This document shows, in pieces, positions 37,237 to 45,781 of a stretch of 64,000 nt of DNA (its first letter is position 1; the number at the start of each line of letters is the position of its first letter). The position numbers and the translations under genes are program-made. Source of the stretch: Nitrobacter sp051535235 (GTDB lineage: Bacteria > Pseudomonadota > Alphaproteobacteria > Rhizobiales > Xanthobacteraceae); contig NZ_JBPPLZ010000008.1 in assembly GCF_051535235.1 (NCBI RefSeq), forward strand, positions 1 through 64,000, read 5' to 3'. Under the pieces are notes generated by a model, which ran no database searches, was not told the origin of the DNA, and saw only the letters and a list, made by a program, of their open reading frames with translations.

Positions 37237-37721
37237 CCGTAAGGTGTTCCGTCCTTGCGTGTAAATATCCAGAGGCCGGGCGCAGACATTTTCGCCTGAA
37301 TATCGTCGGCGGGGTAGCTGCCTTCGTCGCCAGGCGAACGATCACCGATCTCGATATAAACCGCATCAGCAGCCGTCCGATTGACGAGGTGATGAGCACG
37401 GCCGGCGGCCGGGAAACCCGCGCACATGCCAGGCTGAAGATCGATCTCACCTTCATCCGTGACGAGGGTCGGCCGTCCTTCGAGGATGTAGATGAATTCG
37501 TCCTGCTTGCTGTGCCGGTGCAGCAGCGCGGATTCCCCGCCAGGAAACAGCCTGGTCAGGTTCACGCCGAAATTTGTCAGGCCGAAATGATCGCCCAGCG
37601 GACGTTTTTCCCGCTTCAGCATCCGCGAGAAAAATGGCTCGGGATAGTTCGAGGGCTTCGTGCGGGGCGGAGTATCGACTGCGACAAGCGCGAGAGGCGG
37701 TTGCTTTGTGGAATCGCTCAT
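37233..37721 (-). CDS. Cupin domain protein next to frmA
   Basis: The 162-residue protein is a single cupin beta-barrel. Motif 1 is visible as GESALLHRHSKQDEFIYILEGRPTL split at about residues 58-82 (His, His, Glu ligands), and motif 2 as PGMCAGFPAAGRAHHLVN (about 102-119, His ligand). The metal is likely Fe, Mn or Zn; reaction not assignable. It starts 7 bases downstream of the frmA stop, so the two form an operon, and a role in formaldehyde or glutathione-adduct metabolism is plausible. The C terminus (GTPYG) ends at a TAG inside a dispersed repeat. Confidence 0.86.
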   Translation of the reverse strand: MSDSTKQPPLALVAVDTPPRTKPSNYPEPFFSRMLKREKRPLGDHFGLTNFGVNLTRLFPGGESALLHRHSKQDEFIYILEGRPTLVTDEGEIDLQPGMCAGFPAAGRAHHLVNRTAADAVYIEIGDRSPGDEGSYPADDIQAKMSAPGLWIFTRKDGTPYG

Positions 37722-37728
37722 GCGCTAT

Positions 37729-38856
37729 TCAGAACGTCACGACGCTGCGGATCGACTCGCCCTTGCGCATCAGGTCGAACGCCCGGTTGATGTCGTCGAG
37801 CGGCATGACGTGAGTGATCATCGGGTCGATCTGGATTTTGCCCTGCATGTACCAATCGACGATTTTCGGTACGTCGGTGCGGCCGCGCGCGCCGCCGAAA
37901 GCGCTACCTTTCCAGACTCTGCCGGTAACGAGCTGGAACGGCCGTGTCGCGATCTCCGCGCCGGCGGGCGCAACGCCGATCACGATCGACTGCCCCCAGC
38001 CGCGGTGACAGGCTTCGAGCGCCTGGCGCATCACCTTGACATTGCCGGTGCAATCGAAGGTGTAGTCGGCGCCGCCGATCTGATCGGCGCCCGACTTGGT
38101 CATGTCGACGAGGTGAGGGACGAGATCCTTGCCCATGTCCGTCGGGTTGACGAAGTGCGTCATGCCGAAGCGTTCGCCCCACGCCTTGCGGTCGTCGTTG
38201 ATGTCGACGCCGATGATCATGTCGGCGCCGGCGAGCCGCAACCCCTGCAGCACGTTCAATCCGATGCCGCCGAGGCCGAACACGATAGCCTTGGCGCCGG
38301 GCTCCACCTTCGCCGTGTTGATGACCGCGCCGATTCCGGTGGTGACGCCGCAGCCGATGTAGCAGACCTTGTCGAACGGCGCGTCCTCGCGGATTTTCGC
38401 GACCGCGATCTCCGGCAGCACGGTATAGTTGGCGAAGGTCGACGTGCCCATGTAATGGTGGATCTTCTTGCCATCGAGCGAGAAGCGGGACGTGCCGTCG
38501 GGCATCAGTCCCTGGCCCTGGGTGGCGCGGATCGCCGTGCAGAGATTGGTCTTGCGCGACAGGCACGACGGACATTGCCGGCATTCCGGCGTGTAGAGCG
38601 GAATGACGTGATCGCCTTTCTTCACCGAAGTCACCCCCTTGCCGACATCGACGACCACGCCGGCACCCTCATGGCCGAGAATCGCCGGAAACAACCCTTC
38701 CGGATCGGCGCCGGACAACGTGAACTCGTCGGTGTGGCACACACCGCTGGCCTTGATCTCGACCATGACTTCGCCGTCGCGCGGCCCATCGAGTTCCACG
38801 GTCGTGATGTCCAGCGGCTTGCCGGCGGCAATGGCGACTGCGGCGCGAACGTGCAT
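37729..38856 (-). CDS. frmA: S-(hydroxymethyl)glutathione dehydrogenase (class III alcohol dehydrogenase)
   Basis: The start at 38856 (MHVRAAVAIAAGKPL) has GGAAA upstream and fits the family; a 20-residue extension to 38916 does not. The 375-residue zinc enzyme oxidises the formaldehyde-glutathione adduct with NAD(P)+. Catalytic Zn ligands are seen in GVCHTDEFTLSG, GHEGAG and CYIGCGVTTGIG; the structural Zn cluster is PECRQCPSCLSRKTNLC; the Rossmann motif is FGLGGIGLNVLQG. It forms an operon with the downstream cupin gene. Methylotrophic or stress-derived formaldehyde detoxification is the expected role. Confidence 0.95.
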   Translation of the reverse strand: MHVRAAVAIAAGKPLDITTVELDGPRDGEVMVEIKASGVCHTDEFTLSGADPEGLFPAILGHEGAGVVVDVGKGVTSVKKGDHVIPLYTPECRQCPSCLSRKTNLCTAIRATQGQGLMPDGTSRFSLDGKKIHHYMGTSTFANYTVLPEIAVAKIREDAPFDKVCYIGCGVTTGIGAVINTAKVEPGAKAIVFGLGGIGLNVLQGLRLAGADMIIGVDINDDRKAWGERFGMTHFVNPTDMGKDLVPHLVDMTKSGADQIGGADYTFDCTGNVKVMRQALEACHRGWGQSIVIGVAPAGAEIATRPFQLVTGRVWKGSAFGGARGRTDVPKIVDWYMQGKIQIDPMITHVMPLDDINRAFDLMRKGESIRSVVTF

Positions 38857-38973
38857 GGGATTTCCATTCTCTGTCGGTGGGAAGGGTGCGCGCGTCGCCG
38901 CGCAACCTGTTGTCATCGCCTAGCATAGGTTCGTGCGTGCGTGGCGGCAACCGCGGAGCATGCCACAAAAAGA

Positions 38974-38995
38974 AAGGGACGCCGCAGCGTCCCTT
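38974..38995 (-). terminator. Rho-independent terminator of the peroxiredoxin gene
   Basis: A perfect 9-bp stem AAGGGACGC / GCGTCCCTT with a 4-base loop lies 27 bases after the stop; on the minus strand it is followed by TCTTTTTG. Confidence 0.88.
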
Positions 38996-39021
38996 CATGC
39001 GCTTCTGAATTCGAGGAGGGC

Positions 39022-39684
39022 CTAGTCCTTCGGCTGCTCGACGATGCGGAAATACGGCTTCGGCGACTTCCAGCCCTTGGGGAATTTCTTGCGCGCCTCT
39101 TCTTCCGACACCGCGGCCGAGAGGAACACGTCGTCGCCCGGCTTCCAGTCCGACGGTGTGGAGACGCTGTGCTTGGCGGTGAGCTGCAGGGAGTCGATCG
39201 CGCGCAGCACTTCCTGCCAATTGCGGCCGGTGCTCATCGGGTAAACGAAGACCAGCTTGATCTGCTTGTCGGGGCCGATCACGAAGATATTGCGCACGGT
39301 CTGGTTGTCCGCCGGCGTCCGCTTGTTGACGTCGCCGGAGGTGCTGGCCGGGAGCATGCCGTAGAGCTTGGCGACGTTGAAATCGACGTCGGCGATCAAC
39401 GGATAGTTCGGCGCGACGCCTTGCGTCTCCTCGATGTCCTTGGACCACAGATGATGCTTGTCGGTCGGGTCGACGCTGATGCCGATCAGCTTGACGCCGC
39501 GCTTGTCGAATTCCGGCTTGAGCCGCGCGACTGCGCCGAGCTCAGTGGTGCAGACCGGCGTAAAGTCCTTCGGATGAGAGAAGAACAGTCCCCAGCCGTT
39601 GCCGAGCCATTTGTGGAAGCTGATGTGGCCTTCGGTGCTTTCGGCTTCGAAGTCCGGCGCAGGCGAACCAATCGATAAAGTCAT
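39022..39684 (-). CDS. 1-Cys peroxiredoxin (Prx6-type)
   Basis: The ATG at 39684 is used because GAGGACG lies 8 bases upstream; a GTG two codons earlier is the alternative. The 220-residue protein has the peroxidatic Cys in HPKDFTPVCTTELG (about residue 45) and the long C-terminal domain of Prx6-type enzymes (PSDWKPGDDVFLSAAVSEEE, SPKPYFRIVEQP), with no second conserved Cys. It reduces hydrogen and organic peroxides in the cytoplasm using an external thiol. It is a single gene with its own terminator. Confidence 0.95.
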   Translation of the reverse strand: MTLSIGSPAPDFEAESTEGHISFHKWLGNGWGLFFSHPKDFTPVCTTELGAVARLKPEFDKRGVKLIGISVDPTDKHHLWSKDIEETQGVAPNYPLIADVDFNVAKLYGMLPASTSGDVNKRTPADNQTVRNIFVIGPDKQIKLVFVYPMSTGRNWQEVLRAIDSLQLTAKHSVSTPSDWKPGDDVFLSAAVSEEEARKKFPKGWKSPKPYFRIVEQPKD

Positions 39685-40054
39685 CGTCACGTCCTCGTGT
39701 CAATTAACGGCGGGATGCGGCGAATATAGGCGGCGCGAGGGGGAAACGGAACCGGATAATCGAAAAGGATAATATCTTTCTTGTCGCAAGCGTTGCGGAG
39801 CATCTTCCTGTCGGGTCCCGGGCGGTCCGACGAATTAACGCCTACGGCTTCGTGATCGAGATGCCGCGATGTTGCCTCGCCCATGCCCCACGCGCGCCGA
39901 ACGGTACTGCGATCGACTTGAACCGCGATGCTTGTCGCGGCGACAAACTAATAGTGGGGTATTCAAAGCGCGTCGACGGATTGTCGGATTTTTTAACGAA
40001 CGATTCACGCGCGTGTGAATGTGTTGACCAAATCCAGAAGTGAGAACTACGCCT
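39685..40054. other. Intergenic region, no gene seen
   Basis: This 370-base gap between divergent genes has an AT-rich stretch at 39755-39790 and another at 39950-40030, consistent with promoters for the peroxiredoxin gene and for the gene at 40055. No short coding frame with a ribosome site was found. Confidence 0.5.
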
Positions 40055-40624
40055 ATGTCTTCCGACACCTCCGCCGTCGGCCCGATCGACATTTCCGCTA
40101 TTACCAGCCCGGAAGCCGTGGTTGCCGCGCTCGCTACCGTCCGCGACAGCGTCATCACGGGGGAGGGGCCGACCGCGCGCGGCCGCGTTCACTTTTCCCG
40201 CGTGCTCGACTCCACCGATGCATCCTGGTGCGCGCGGCTTCTGACGGCTGCCGCCGTGGATAACCGGCCGGTGAGCCGGGCGGAGGCCGAAGCCCTGTTC
40301 GAAATCAACGATGCCGCTGCCGAGCGATGCGACGACGGACAGTTCGACGACCTTTTTACCAAGGCGATCGTGCATCACGCCGCGTCCGCCTCAGGCCTGC
40401 CGGTGCCGCCGCGCAGCATCGCCTTGGCGCCGGCAACCGCCATCGAGAGCTGGGCGCCGACCAGAGCAGTGGGCGTCAATATCGAAGTGCTGGAATGGAT
40501 CGCAACCCAGATGCGCGGCAAGCGCCGCAGCAACCGTCATTTGATGGCGCTGGTCGCGAGCCTGATCGGCGCGGCGACCCTGCCGCTGGTGCATTTTCCG
40601 AACATTTTCGATCTCGGCATGTAG
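40055..40624 (+). CDS. Hypothetical protein with C-terminal hydrophobic segment
   Basis: The start at 40055 (MSSDTSAVGPIDISAI) is preferred over an in-frame codon five residues upstream. The 189-residue protein is largely soluble-looking and helical (EAVVAALATVRDSV, RAEAEALFEINDAAAERCDD) with a hydrophobic segment near the end (LMALVASLIGAATLPLVHF, about 164-182) that may be a TM helix or buried helix. No family recognised. It lies 143 bp upstream of pccA in the same direction, so co-transcription is possible. Confidence 0.7.
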   Translation: MSSDTSAVGPIDISAITSPEAVVAALATVRDSVITGEGPTARGRVHFSRVLDSTDASWCARLLTAAAVDNRPVSRAEAEALFEINDAAAERCDDGQFDDLFTKAIVHHAASASGLPVPPRSIALAPATAIESWAPTRAVGVNIEVLEWIATQMRGKRRSNRHLMALVASLIGAATLPLVHFPNIFDLGM

Positions 40625-40767
40625 GCCTCGCGGAGACTCTGCACGGGCGTTCCGGCCGAAAAGTCTTTGCTCCTGTTTTCTTTTTTCTGTACCACGGAGT
40701 GGTTCGCCGATCGCGCACATCGTCCGGAAGATTGAGCCGCGCCTCAAGGTTGCAGGTCAACAGGCAG

Positions 40768-42786
40768 ATGTTCAAACGGATACTGATCGCCAATCGCGGC
40801 GAGATCGCCTGCCGGATCATCAAGTCGGCCCGCCGGATGGGCATCGAAACCGTAGCCGTGTATTCGGAAGCCGATCGCGACGCGCTTCACGTCGAGATGG
40901 CCGATGAGGCCGTTCTGATCGGGCCGCCGCCGGCGGCCGAGAGCTATCTCGTCATCGAGAAGATCGTGGACGCCTGCCGCAGGACCGGCGCGCAAGCCGT
41001 GCATCCCGGATACGGCTTCCTGTCGGAGCGGGAGTCGTTCCCCCGCGCGCTCGCGGACGCCGGCCTGGTCTTCATCGGGCCGAATCCCGCCGCGATCGCC
41101 GCGATGGGCGACAAGATCGAATCCAAAAAGGCCGCGGCAAAGGCCGGAGTGTCGACTGTTCCTGGCTTCCTCGGCGTGATCGAGGACGACAGGCACGCCG
41201 TCAGGATCGCGGACGAGATCGGCTATCCCGTGATGATCAAGGCATCGGCGGGAGGCGGCGGAAAGGGCATGCGCATCGCCCATGCGAGCGCCGAGGTCGC
41301 CGAAGGGTTCAGTCTCGCGAGGGCGGAGGCGAAGTCGTCGTTCGGCGACGATCAGGTCTTTATCGAAAAGTTCATCGTCGATCCCCGCCATATCGAAATC
41401 CAGGTGCTCGGCGACAAGCATGGCAACACGATCTACCTCGGCGAGCGCGAGTGCTCAATCCAGCGGCGAAATCAGAAGGTCATCGAGGAGGCGCCGTCGC
41501 CGCTGCTCGACGAGGCCACGCGGTGCAAGATGGGCGAACAGGCCGTCGCGCTGGCTCGGGCTGTGAACTACGACTCGGCGGGCACTGTCGAATTCGTCGC
41601 CGGCCAGGACAAGAGCTTCTACTTCCTCGAGATGAACACGCGGCTGCAGGTCGAGCATCCCGTCACGGAGTTGATCACCGGCATCGATCTGGTCGAGCAG
41701 ATGATCCGCATCGCAGCCGGAGAAAAGCTCCCGATCGCGCAGCAGGATGTGACGCTGACGGGATGGGCGGTTGAATCGCGCGTCTATGCGGAAGATCCGT
41801 TCCGCGGTTTCCTGCCCTCGGTCGGCCGCCTCGTCAAATATCGTCCGCCGGCGGGAACGAACCGGGATGGCATCGTCGTGCGCAATGATACCGGCGTGTA
41901 TGAGGGCGGCGAGATTTCCATCCATTACGATCCGATGATCGCCAAGCTCGTGACGCACGGGCCCTCGCGCCGCGCCGCCATCGAGGCGCAGGCTCATGCG
42001 CTCGACGCATTTTACATCGACGGCATCCGGCACAACGTTCCCTTTCTGTCGGCCCTGATGCACCATCCGCGCTGGCGCGCCGGCCATCTCTCGACCGGCT
42101 TCATAGCCGAGGAATTCCCAAACGGCTTTACGGCGCGGACACCGCAAGGAGAGACAGCGTTCAGACTGGCCGCGGTGGCGGCCGCCATCGATCACGTGCT
42201 CGGCGAACGCAAGCGGCGGATTTCCGGCCAGATGCCCGGCCGCGTTGTCAGACGCGAACGCCGTCGCGCGGTCTGGCTCGGCCGCGATGAAATCCTGCTC
42301 GACGTCGCCCGCGAGGGCGATGCCATCGCGGTCCGCTTCATCGGCGCGGATGGAGATGCAGGCGACATCGCCTATCGGCTGCTCTCGCGCTGGGTGCCAG
42401 GCCAGCCGGTCTGGCAAGGCACAATCGACGACAGTCCGGTCGCGATGCAGGTCAGGCCTGTCGCAAACGGATTCCGGCTCGCGCATCAGGGCTTCGAGAT
42501 CGCGATCAACGTGTTCACCGAAACCGAGGCGGCGGCGGCGCGGCTGATGCCGGCGGTGACGGCGGCCGATAACGGCAAGAAGCTGCTGTGTCCGATGCCG
42601 GGCCTCGTCATCTCGATCGCCGTGACAGAGGGACAGGAAGTCAAGGCCGGCGAGACGCTGGCGGTGATCGAAGCCATGAAGATGCAGAACGTGCTGCGGG
42701 CCGAGCAGGACGGAGTTATCAAGAGGATCGCGGCAGTCCCCGGGTCGACCCTGGCGGTCGATGCGCTGGTCCTCGAATTTGCGTGA
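40768..42786 (+). CDS. pccA: Propionyl-CoA carboxylase alpha subunit (biotin carboxylase + BCCP)
   Basis: The start at 40768 gives MFKRILIANRGEIACRIIKS; the frame is open far upstream but that extension overlaps the previous gene. The 672-residue protein fuses biotin carboxylase (about 1-450; KASAGGGGKGMRIA, GERECSIQRRNQKVIEE, LEMNTRLQVEHPVTE), a BT-type linker domain (about 500-590) and a biotinyl domain (about 595-672) with the acceptor Lys in VIEAMKMQNVL. Length and BT domain favour propionyl-CoA over methylcrotonyl-CoA carboxylase, but the latter is not fully excluded. The beta subunit is not in the window; the partner gene usually lies near. Confidence 0.86.
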   Translation: MFKRILIANRGEIACRIIKSARRMGIETVAVYSEADRDALHVEMADEAVLIGPPPAAESYLVIEKIVDACRRTGAQAVHPGYGFLSERESFPRALADAGLVFIGPNPAAIAAMGDKIESKKAAAKAGVSTVPGFLGVIEDDRHAVRIADEIGYPVMIKASAGGGGKGMRIAHASAEVAEGFSLARAEAKSSFGDDQVFIEKFIVDPRHIEIQVLGDKHGNTIYLGERECSIQRRNQKVIEEAPSPLLDEATRCKMGEQAVALARAVNYDSAGTVEFVAGQDKSFYFLEMNTRLQVEHPVTELITGIDLVEQMIRIAAGEKLPIAQQDVTLTGWAVESRVYAEDPFRGFLPSVGRLVKYRPPAGTNRDGIVVRNDTGVYEGGEISIHYDPMIAKLVTHGPSRRAAIEAQAHALDAFYIDGIRHNVPFLSALMHHPRWRAGHLSTGFIAEEFPNGFTARTPQGETAFRLAAVAAAIDHVLGERKRRISGQMPGRVVRRERRRAVWLGRDEILLDVAREGDAIAVRFIGADGDAGDIAYRLLSRWVPGQPVWQGTIDDSPVAMQVRPVANGFRLAHQGFEIAINVFTETEAAAARLMPAVTAADNGKKLLCPMPGLVISIAVTEGQEVKAGETLAVIEAMKMQNVLRAEQDGVIKRIAAVPGSTLAVDALVLEFA

Positions 42787-42842
42787 AATCGGGCCTGCCG
42801 GCGCCGTGAAACTCCGCCGCCGCAGGGTGGAAGTCGCCGGGA

Positions 42843-43154
42843 ATGAATCGCCAGATGAATGATGTGGTTCGTCAGATCGTGATCCGCGGCCGCGTCCAGG
42901 GTGTCGGCTTCCGCTACTGGACGATGATCGAAGCTATCCATCTCGGCGTTGCCGGCTGGGTGCGCAACCGCCGTGACGGCAGCGTCGAGGCTCTGTTCAC
43001 GGGGCAGACCGAAGCCGTCGCCGACATGGTGGCGCGCTGCCGAAACGGACCGGAATTCGCGCGCGTCGATGCGGTCGAAGATCGGCCGGTGATAGCGGAC
43101 GCCTTGAAGTTGATCCGACCCGGCGAGCGCTTCTCACAACTTCCGACGGCGTAG
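42843..43154 (+). CDS. acyP: Acylphosphatase
   Basis: The 103-residue enzyme hydrolyses acyl phosphates. The family signature RGRVQGVGFRYWT (catalytic Arg about 23) and GWVRNRRDGSVEALFTG (catalytic Asn about 41) are both seen, and the length is normal. An internal ATG at 42855 is an alternative start. It follows pccA by 56 bp and may share its transcript. Confidence 0.93.
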   Translation: MNRQMNDVVRQIVIRGRVQGVGFRYWTMIEAIHLGVAGWVRNRRDGSVEALFTGQTEAVADMVARCRNGPEFARVDAVEDRPVIADALKLIRPGERFSQLPTA

Positions 43155-43224
43155 GCGACCTGGACTCGGCCTTGGCTCGCTTGCAGCCCGTGACCTGCGC
43201 GGTTTCGTACGAGCAGCGGAGAGG

Positions 43225-43950
43225 TCAGGTATCCTTTCCCGGCATACGCAGGTCCGAAGGTCCGAACACCTCTGCAAACGCGCGCCGGAGCGCGACGTCG
43301 ACATCGGTCTGCTCGACGCGAAGGCCGAGATCGGCGAGGCTGGTGACGCCGTAGCGCGGATCGGTGACGCCGCAGGGCACGATGGCGTCGAAATGGCTGA
43401 GGTTGGGATCGACGTTGAGCGAGACGCCGTGGAACGATACCCAGTGGCGCAGCCGTATGCCGATCGCCGCGATCTTGTCCTCGCGGCCCGCTCCCTTGTC
43501 CGGGCGCGCCACCCAAACGCCGACCCGGTCCTCCCGCCGTTCTCCCCTGACGCCGAAAGCGCCGAGCGTTCGGATGAGCCATTCCTCAAGTCCGGCGACG
43601 AATGCCCGCACGTCGGGGCGGCGGCGCTTCAAGTCGAGCATGACATAGGCCACGCGCTGGCCAGGGCCGTGATAAGTCACCTGGCCGCCGCGTCCGGTGG
43701 AAAACAGCGGAAAACGAGTCTGCAGCAGATCACCTTCGCGCCCGCTGGTGCCGGAGGTGTAGAGCGGAGGATGCTCCAGCAGCCAGACCAGTTCCGGCGC
43801 TTCGCTTGAGGCGATCGCAGCCGCCCGTGTTTCCATCACGGCAACAGCCTCCGGATAGGGCACCGGCGCATCGGACAAGACCCACTCGACGGGATTGCCG
43901 GGCGAGGCAGCAAACGGCTTCAAATCAAGAAGCTGGCGATCATTAACCAT
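43225..43950 (-). CDS. lipB: Octanoyl-[ACP]:protein N-octanoyltransferase
   Basis: The 241-residue enzyme transfers octanoate from acyl carrier protein to lipoyl domains, the first step of protein lipoylation. Signatures are LLEHPPLYTSGTSG, RGGQVTYHGPGQRVAYVMLD, the catalytic Lys in DKIAAIGIRLRHWVS and the catalytic Cys in FDAIVPCGV. It has a bradyrhizobial C-terminal extension (FGPSDLRMPGKDT). It is divergent from the mini-FliN gene with 43 bp between starts and convergent with acyP. Confidence 0.96.
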   Translation of the reverse strand: MVNDRQLLDLKPFAASPGNPVEWVLSDAPVPYPEAVAVMETRAAAIASSEAPELVWLLEHPPLYTSGTSGREGDLLQTRFPLFSTGRGGQVTYHGPGQRVAYVMLDLKRRRPDVRAFVAGLEEWLIRTLGAFGVRGERREDRVGVWVARPDKGAGREDKIAAIGIRLRHWVSFHGVSLNVDPNLSHFDAIVPCGVTDPRYGVTSLADLGLRVEQTDVDVALRRAFAEVFGPSDLRMPGKDT

Positions 43951-43993
43951 TGTCTAACCATAACGTGGTGGTCTTGGACCGTATCAATTTTGC

Positions 43994-44257
43994 ATGGTTC
44001 GTGAGTCCGTATTCGTGGCGACGCTCGATAAAGTATCCGTCGATCTCATGGTGGTCCTGGGGACTACATCGATGCCCGTTCATCAGGTCATGCGGCTCAG
44101 CCGCGGCGCCATCATTGAACTGGACGCCACCGAGCAGGACGAGGTCAAGATCCTGGCCAACAACATGCCGGTGGCCAGCGGGGTGGTGATGGTCAACCGC
44201 AACCGCATCGCCGTGGAAGTCAAACAGATGCTGCCGCGAACGCCCGACCGCAGGTAA
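43994..44257 (+). CDS. Small FliN/SpoA-domain flagellar motor switch-like protein
   Basis: The 87-residue protein is essentially one SpoA (surface presentation of antigens) domain: VSVDLMVVLGTTSMPVHQVM, RLSRGAIIELDA, VKILANNMPVASG and VMVNRNRIAVEV are the typical FliN C-terminal pattern. Normal FliN proteins are 100-140 residues or longer, so this is an isolated core domain. No other flagellar gene is in the window. It could contribute to a C-ring or be a free SpoA paralog, as occurs with internally translated FliY/SctQ-C products. The upstream promoter overlaps that of lipB. Confidence 0.83.
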   Translation: MVRESVFVATLDKVSVDLMVVLGTTSMPVHQVMRLSRGAIIELDATEQDEVKILANNMPVASGVVMVNRNRIAVEVKQMLPRTPDRR

Positions 44258-44477
44258 GCGCGGACTTGCGGTCCGCAACGGACGGACCCGAGATCGGCAG
44301 CGGGATCAAGAGCACATCCGAAACCCCTGATTCCAGTATCGTTATGGCTTCCAGGCAATGCTGTTTCGGACCGTTTTGGCTCGGGGAAGAACGTTCCGCG
44401 GGCCTTGTCCCACCACCGTTGTTTTGTTACATCGGCGCCGTTGATCCGTCGGGGCGCGAGCCCCGGCTCCGATCCAA

Positions 44478-44562
44478 GCGCTCGTGGCGGAATTGGTAGA
44501 CGCGCTGCCTTGAGGTGGCAGTGAGTAACATCGTGGGGGTTCGAGTCCCTCCGAGCGCACCA
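44478..44562 (+). tRNA. tRNA-Leu (anticodon GAG)
   Basis: An 85-base cloverleaf with a long variable arm: acceptor GCGCTCG / CGAGCGC, D arm GCGG...GCGC region, anticodon stem CTGCC / GGCAG with loop TTGAGGT (anticodon GAG), variable arm TGAGTAACATCGTG, T arm GGGGG TTCGAGT CCCTC, discriminator A and encoded CCA. It marks the left edge of the accessory patch at 44.6-47.5 kb. Confidence 0.95.
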
Positions 44563-44621
44563 CCTCACAAAACCGATCCGGAGGCCGCGTTAAGTGATTG
44601 CGGAACCTGATCGATCCATCA

Positions 44622-45560
44622 TCAGCGCCGCGACCGGAGAAACTGTTTTCCCTTCTCGGTCACGGACCAGGCGATGTGATTGGAAAACCCCGCGATGATT
44701 GAGCGGGATCTGATCAGGCCCATGGCTTCCAGCCGGTCCCGGATGACGGTCACGCTTTTTTCGCCAAGCTCCCAATAGTCGGACATGCGAAATTTCTGCC
44801 GGTACCAATATCCGACGAGTTCTCGAACGTAGGCTTCCGACGGGCTCTTGAGGAGATGGTCATAGATTCCGACAAAAACATCGCCCAATGAAATCGACTT
44901 GGAGACGGTATCCGGAGCCCCTTCTTCGGATCGATAGACGAGGAATTCCACGGTAACCGAATCGACCGATCCTGCGAGGACCAGGTCCGTCGAGCCGCGA
45001 TTGAGATTGGCCAGCTTCTGATGAAGGTCCGCATTCTCGATGCGGAGTCTTTCCAGTTCCTGAAGGACCTTTGGATCGATGGCTTGATCGCCTCGTATCC
45101 AGCCGGCCCTCGGCTTCAGGTTAACCGCGGTTGCGACGGCCATCACGGCCTTCATGCACAGGTCGCTTTCATTGAGCCATGTTTCGACGATGCCGGCTGC
45201 ACTCAAACGAGCTTTGAAAGCGTCCAGTCTTTCTTTTAGTCCGGCGTCCGGTTCGGGAATTTCAGAAAGCAACGCTAGTATCGGAACGTCTTTGGATCGC
45301 GCGTACTCAAATGCTCCTTCGCTAAAGTTCAGACCGTCATGCGAGAGCGAGCCATAACGGCTGCCGACGATCGCGACATAATAGTCGCTTCGGTCAATGA
45401 TCCGCTTGATGTACTCCAGTTGCGTTTGATCGGTCGCCGGAAGCACCTCCAGACCAGCAGGCATGTATCCCGCTTTTGCCAACGTGTTGCTGACGGCCTG
45501 TCGTTCGTCCCTCAAATCGTTGCAGGTCGAACTGATGAAAACCTGAAAAACCCGATTCAC
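44622..45560 (-). CDS. DUF4062 protein with coiled coil and C-terminal winged-helix-like domain
   Basis: A GTG start at 45560 (VNRVFQVFISSTCNDLRDER) is favoured: GTGGAAA lies just upstream and the family N terminus begins here; a TTG 11 codons earlier is weaker. The 312-residue protein has an N-terminal DUF4062 domain (about 1-140: VFISSTCNDLRDERQAV, DYYVAIVGSRYGSLS, SFTEGAFEYA-like SEGAFEYARSKDVPILAL), a coiled coil (ELERLRIENADLHQKLANL, about 175-193), and a C-terminal region whose end (KSVTVIRDRLEAMGLIRSRS, AWSVTEKGKQFLRSRR) looks like a winged helix. DUF4062 is a TIR-like nucleotide-hydrolase-type fold often fused to signalling ATPases; the activity of this stand-alone form is unknown. 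Adjacent to tRNA-Leu and unlinked to core genes. Confidence 0.83.
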   Translation of the reverse strand: MNRVFQVFISSTCNDLRDERQAVSNTLAKAGYMPAGLEVLPATDQTQLEYIKRIIDRSDYYVAIVGSRYGSLSHDGLNFSEGAFEYARSKDVPILALLSEIPEPDAGLKERLDAFKARLSAAGIVETWLNESDLCMKAVMAVATAVNLKPRAGWIRGDQAIDPKVLQELERLRIENADLHQKLANLNRGSTDLVLAGSVDSVTVEFLVYRSEEGAPDTVSKSISLGDVFVGIYDHLLKSPSEAYVRELVGYWYRQKFRMSDYWELGEKSVTVIRDRLEAMGLIRSRSIIAGFSNHIAWSVTEKGKQFLRSRR

Positions 45561-45781
45561 GTGATTTCCACATGCGGCTGATATCGTAAGCAACTGACGC
45601 GCGGAATAGGACGCGGGATTTCGTTAAGGTGGCATTGCTGGATCGGCAATTGCGGCGCGTCGGGCTGGGCGTTGGATCGTTAAGCACAGATTCCCACCGG
45701 CCGTCATCCGTTTCGGCCGGCTAGCCAGTCTGTGGAACATAGAGGGAACATTCAGCCGAGGGCGTGCGGGCTCTCCGGAGC

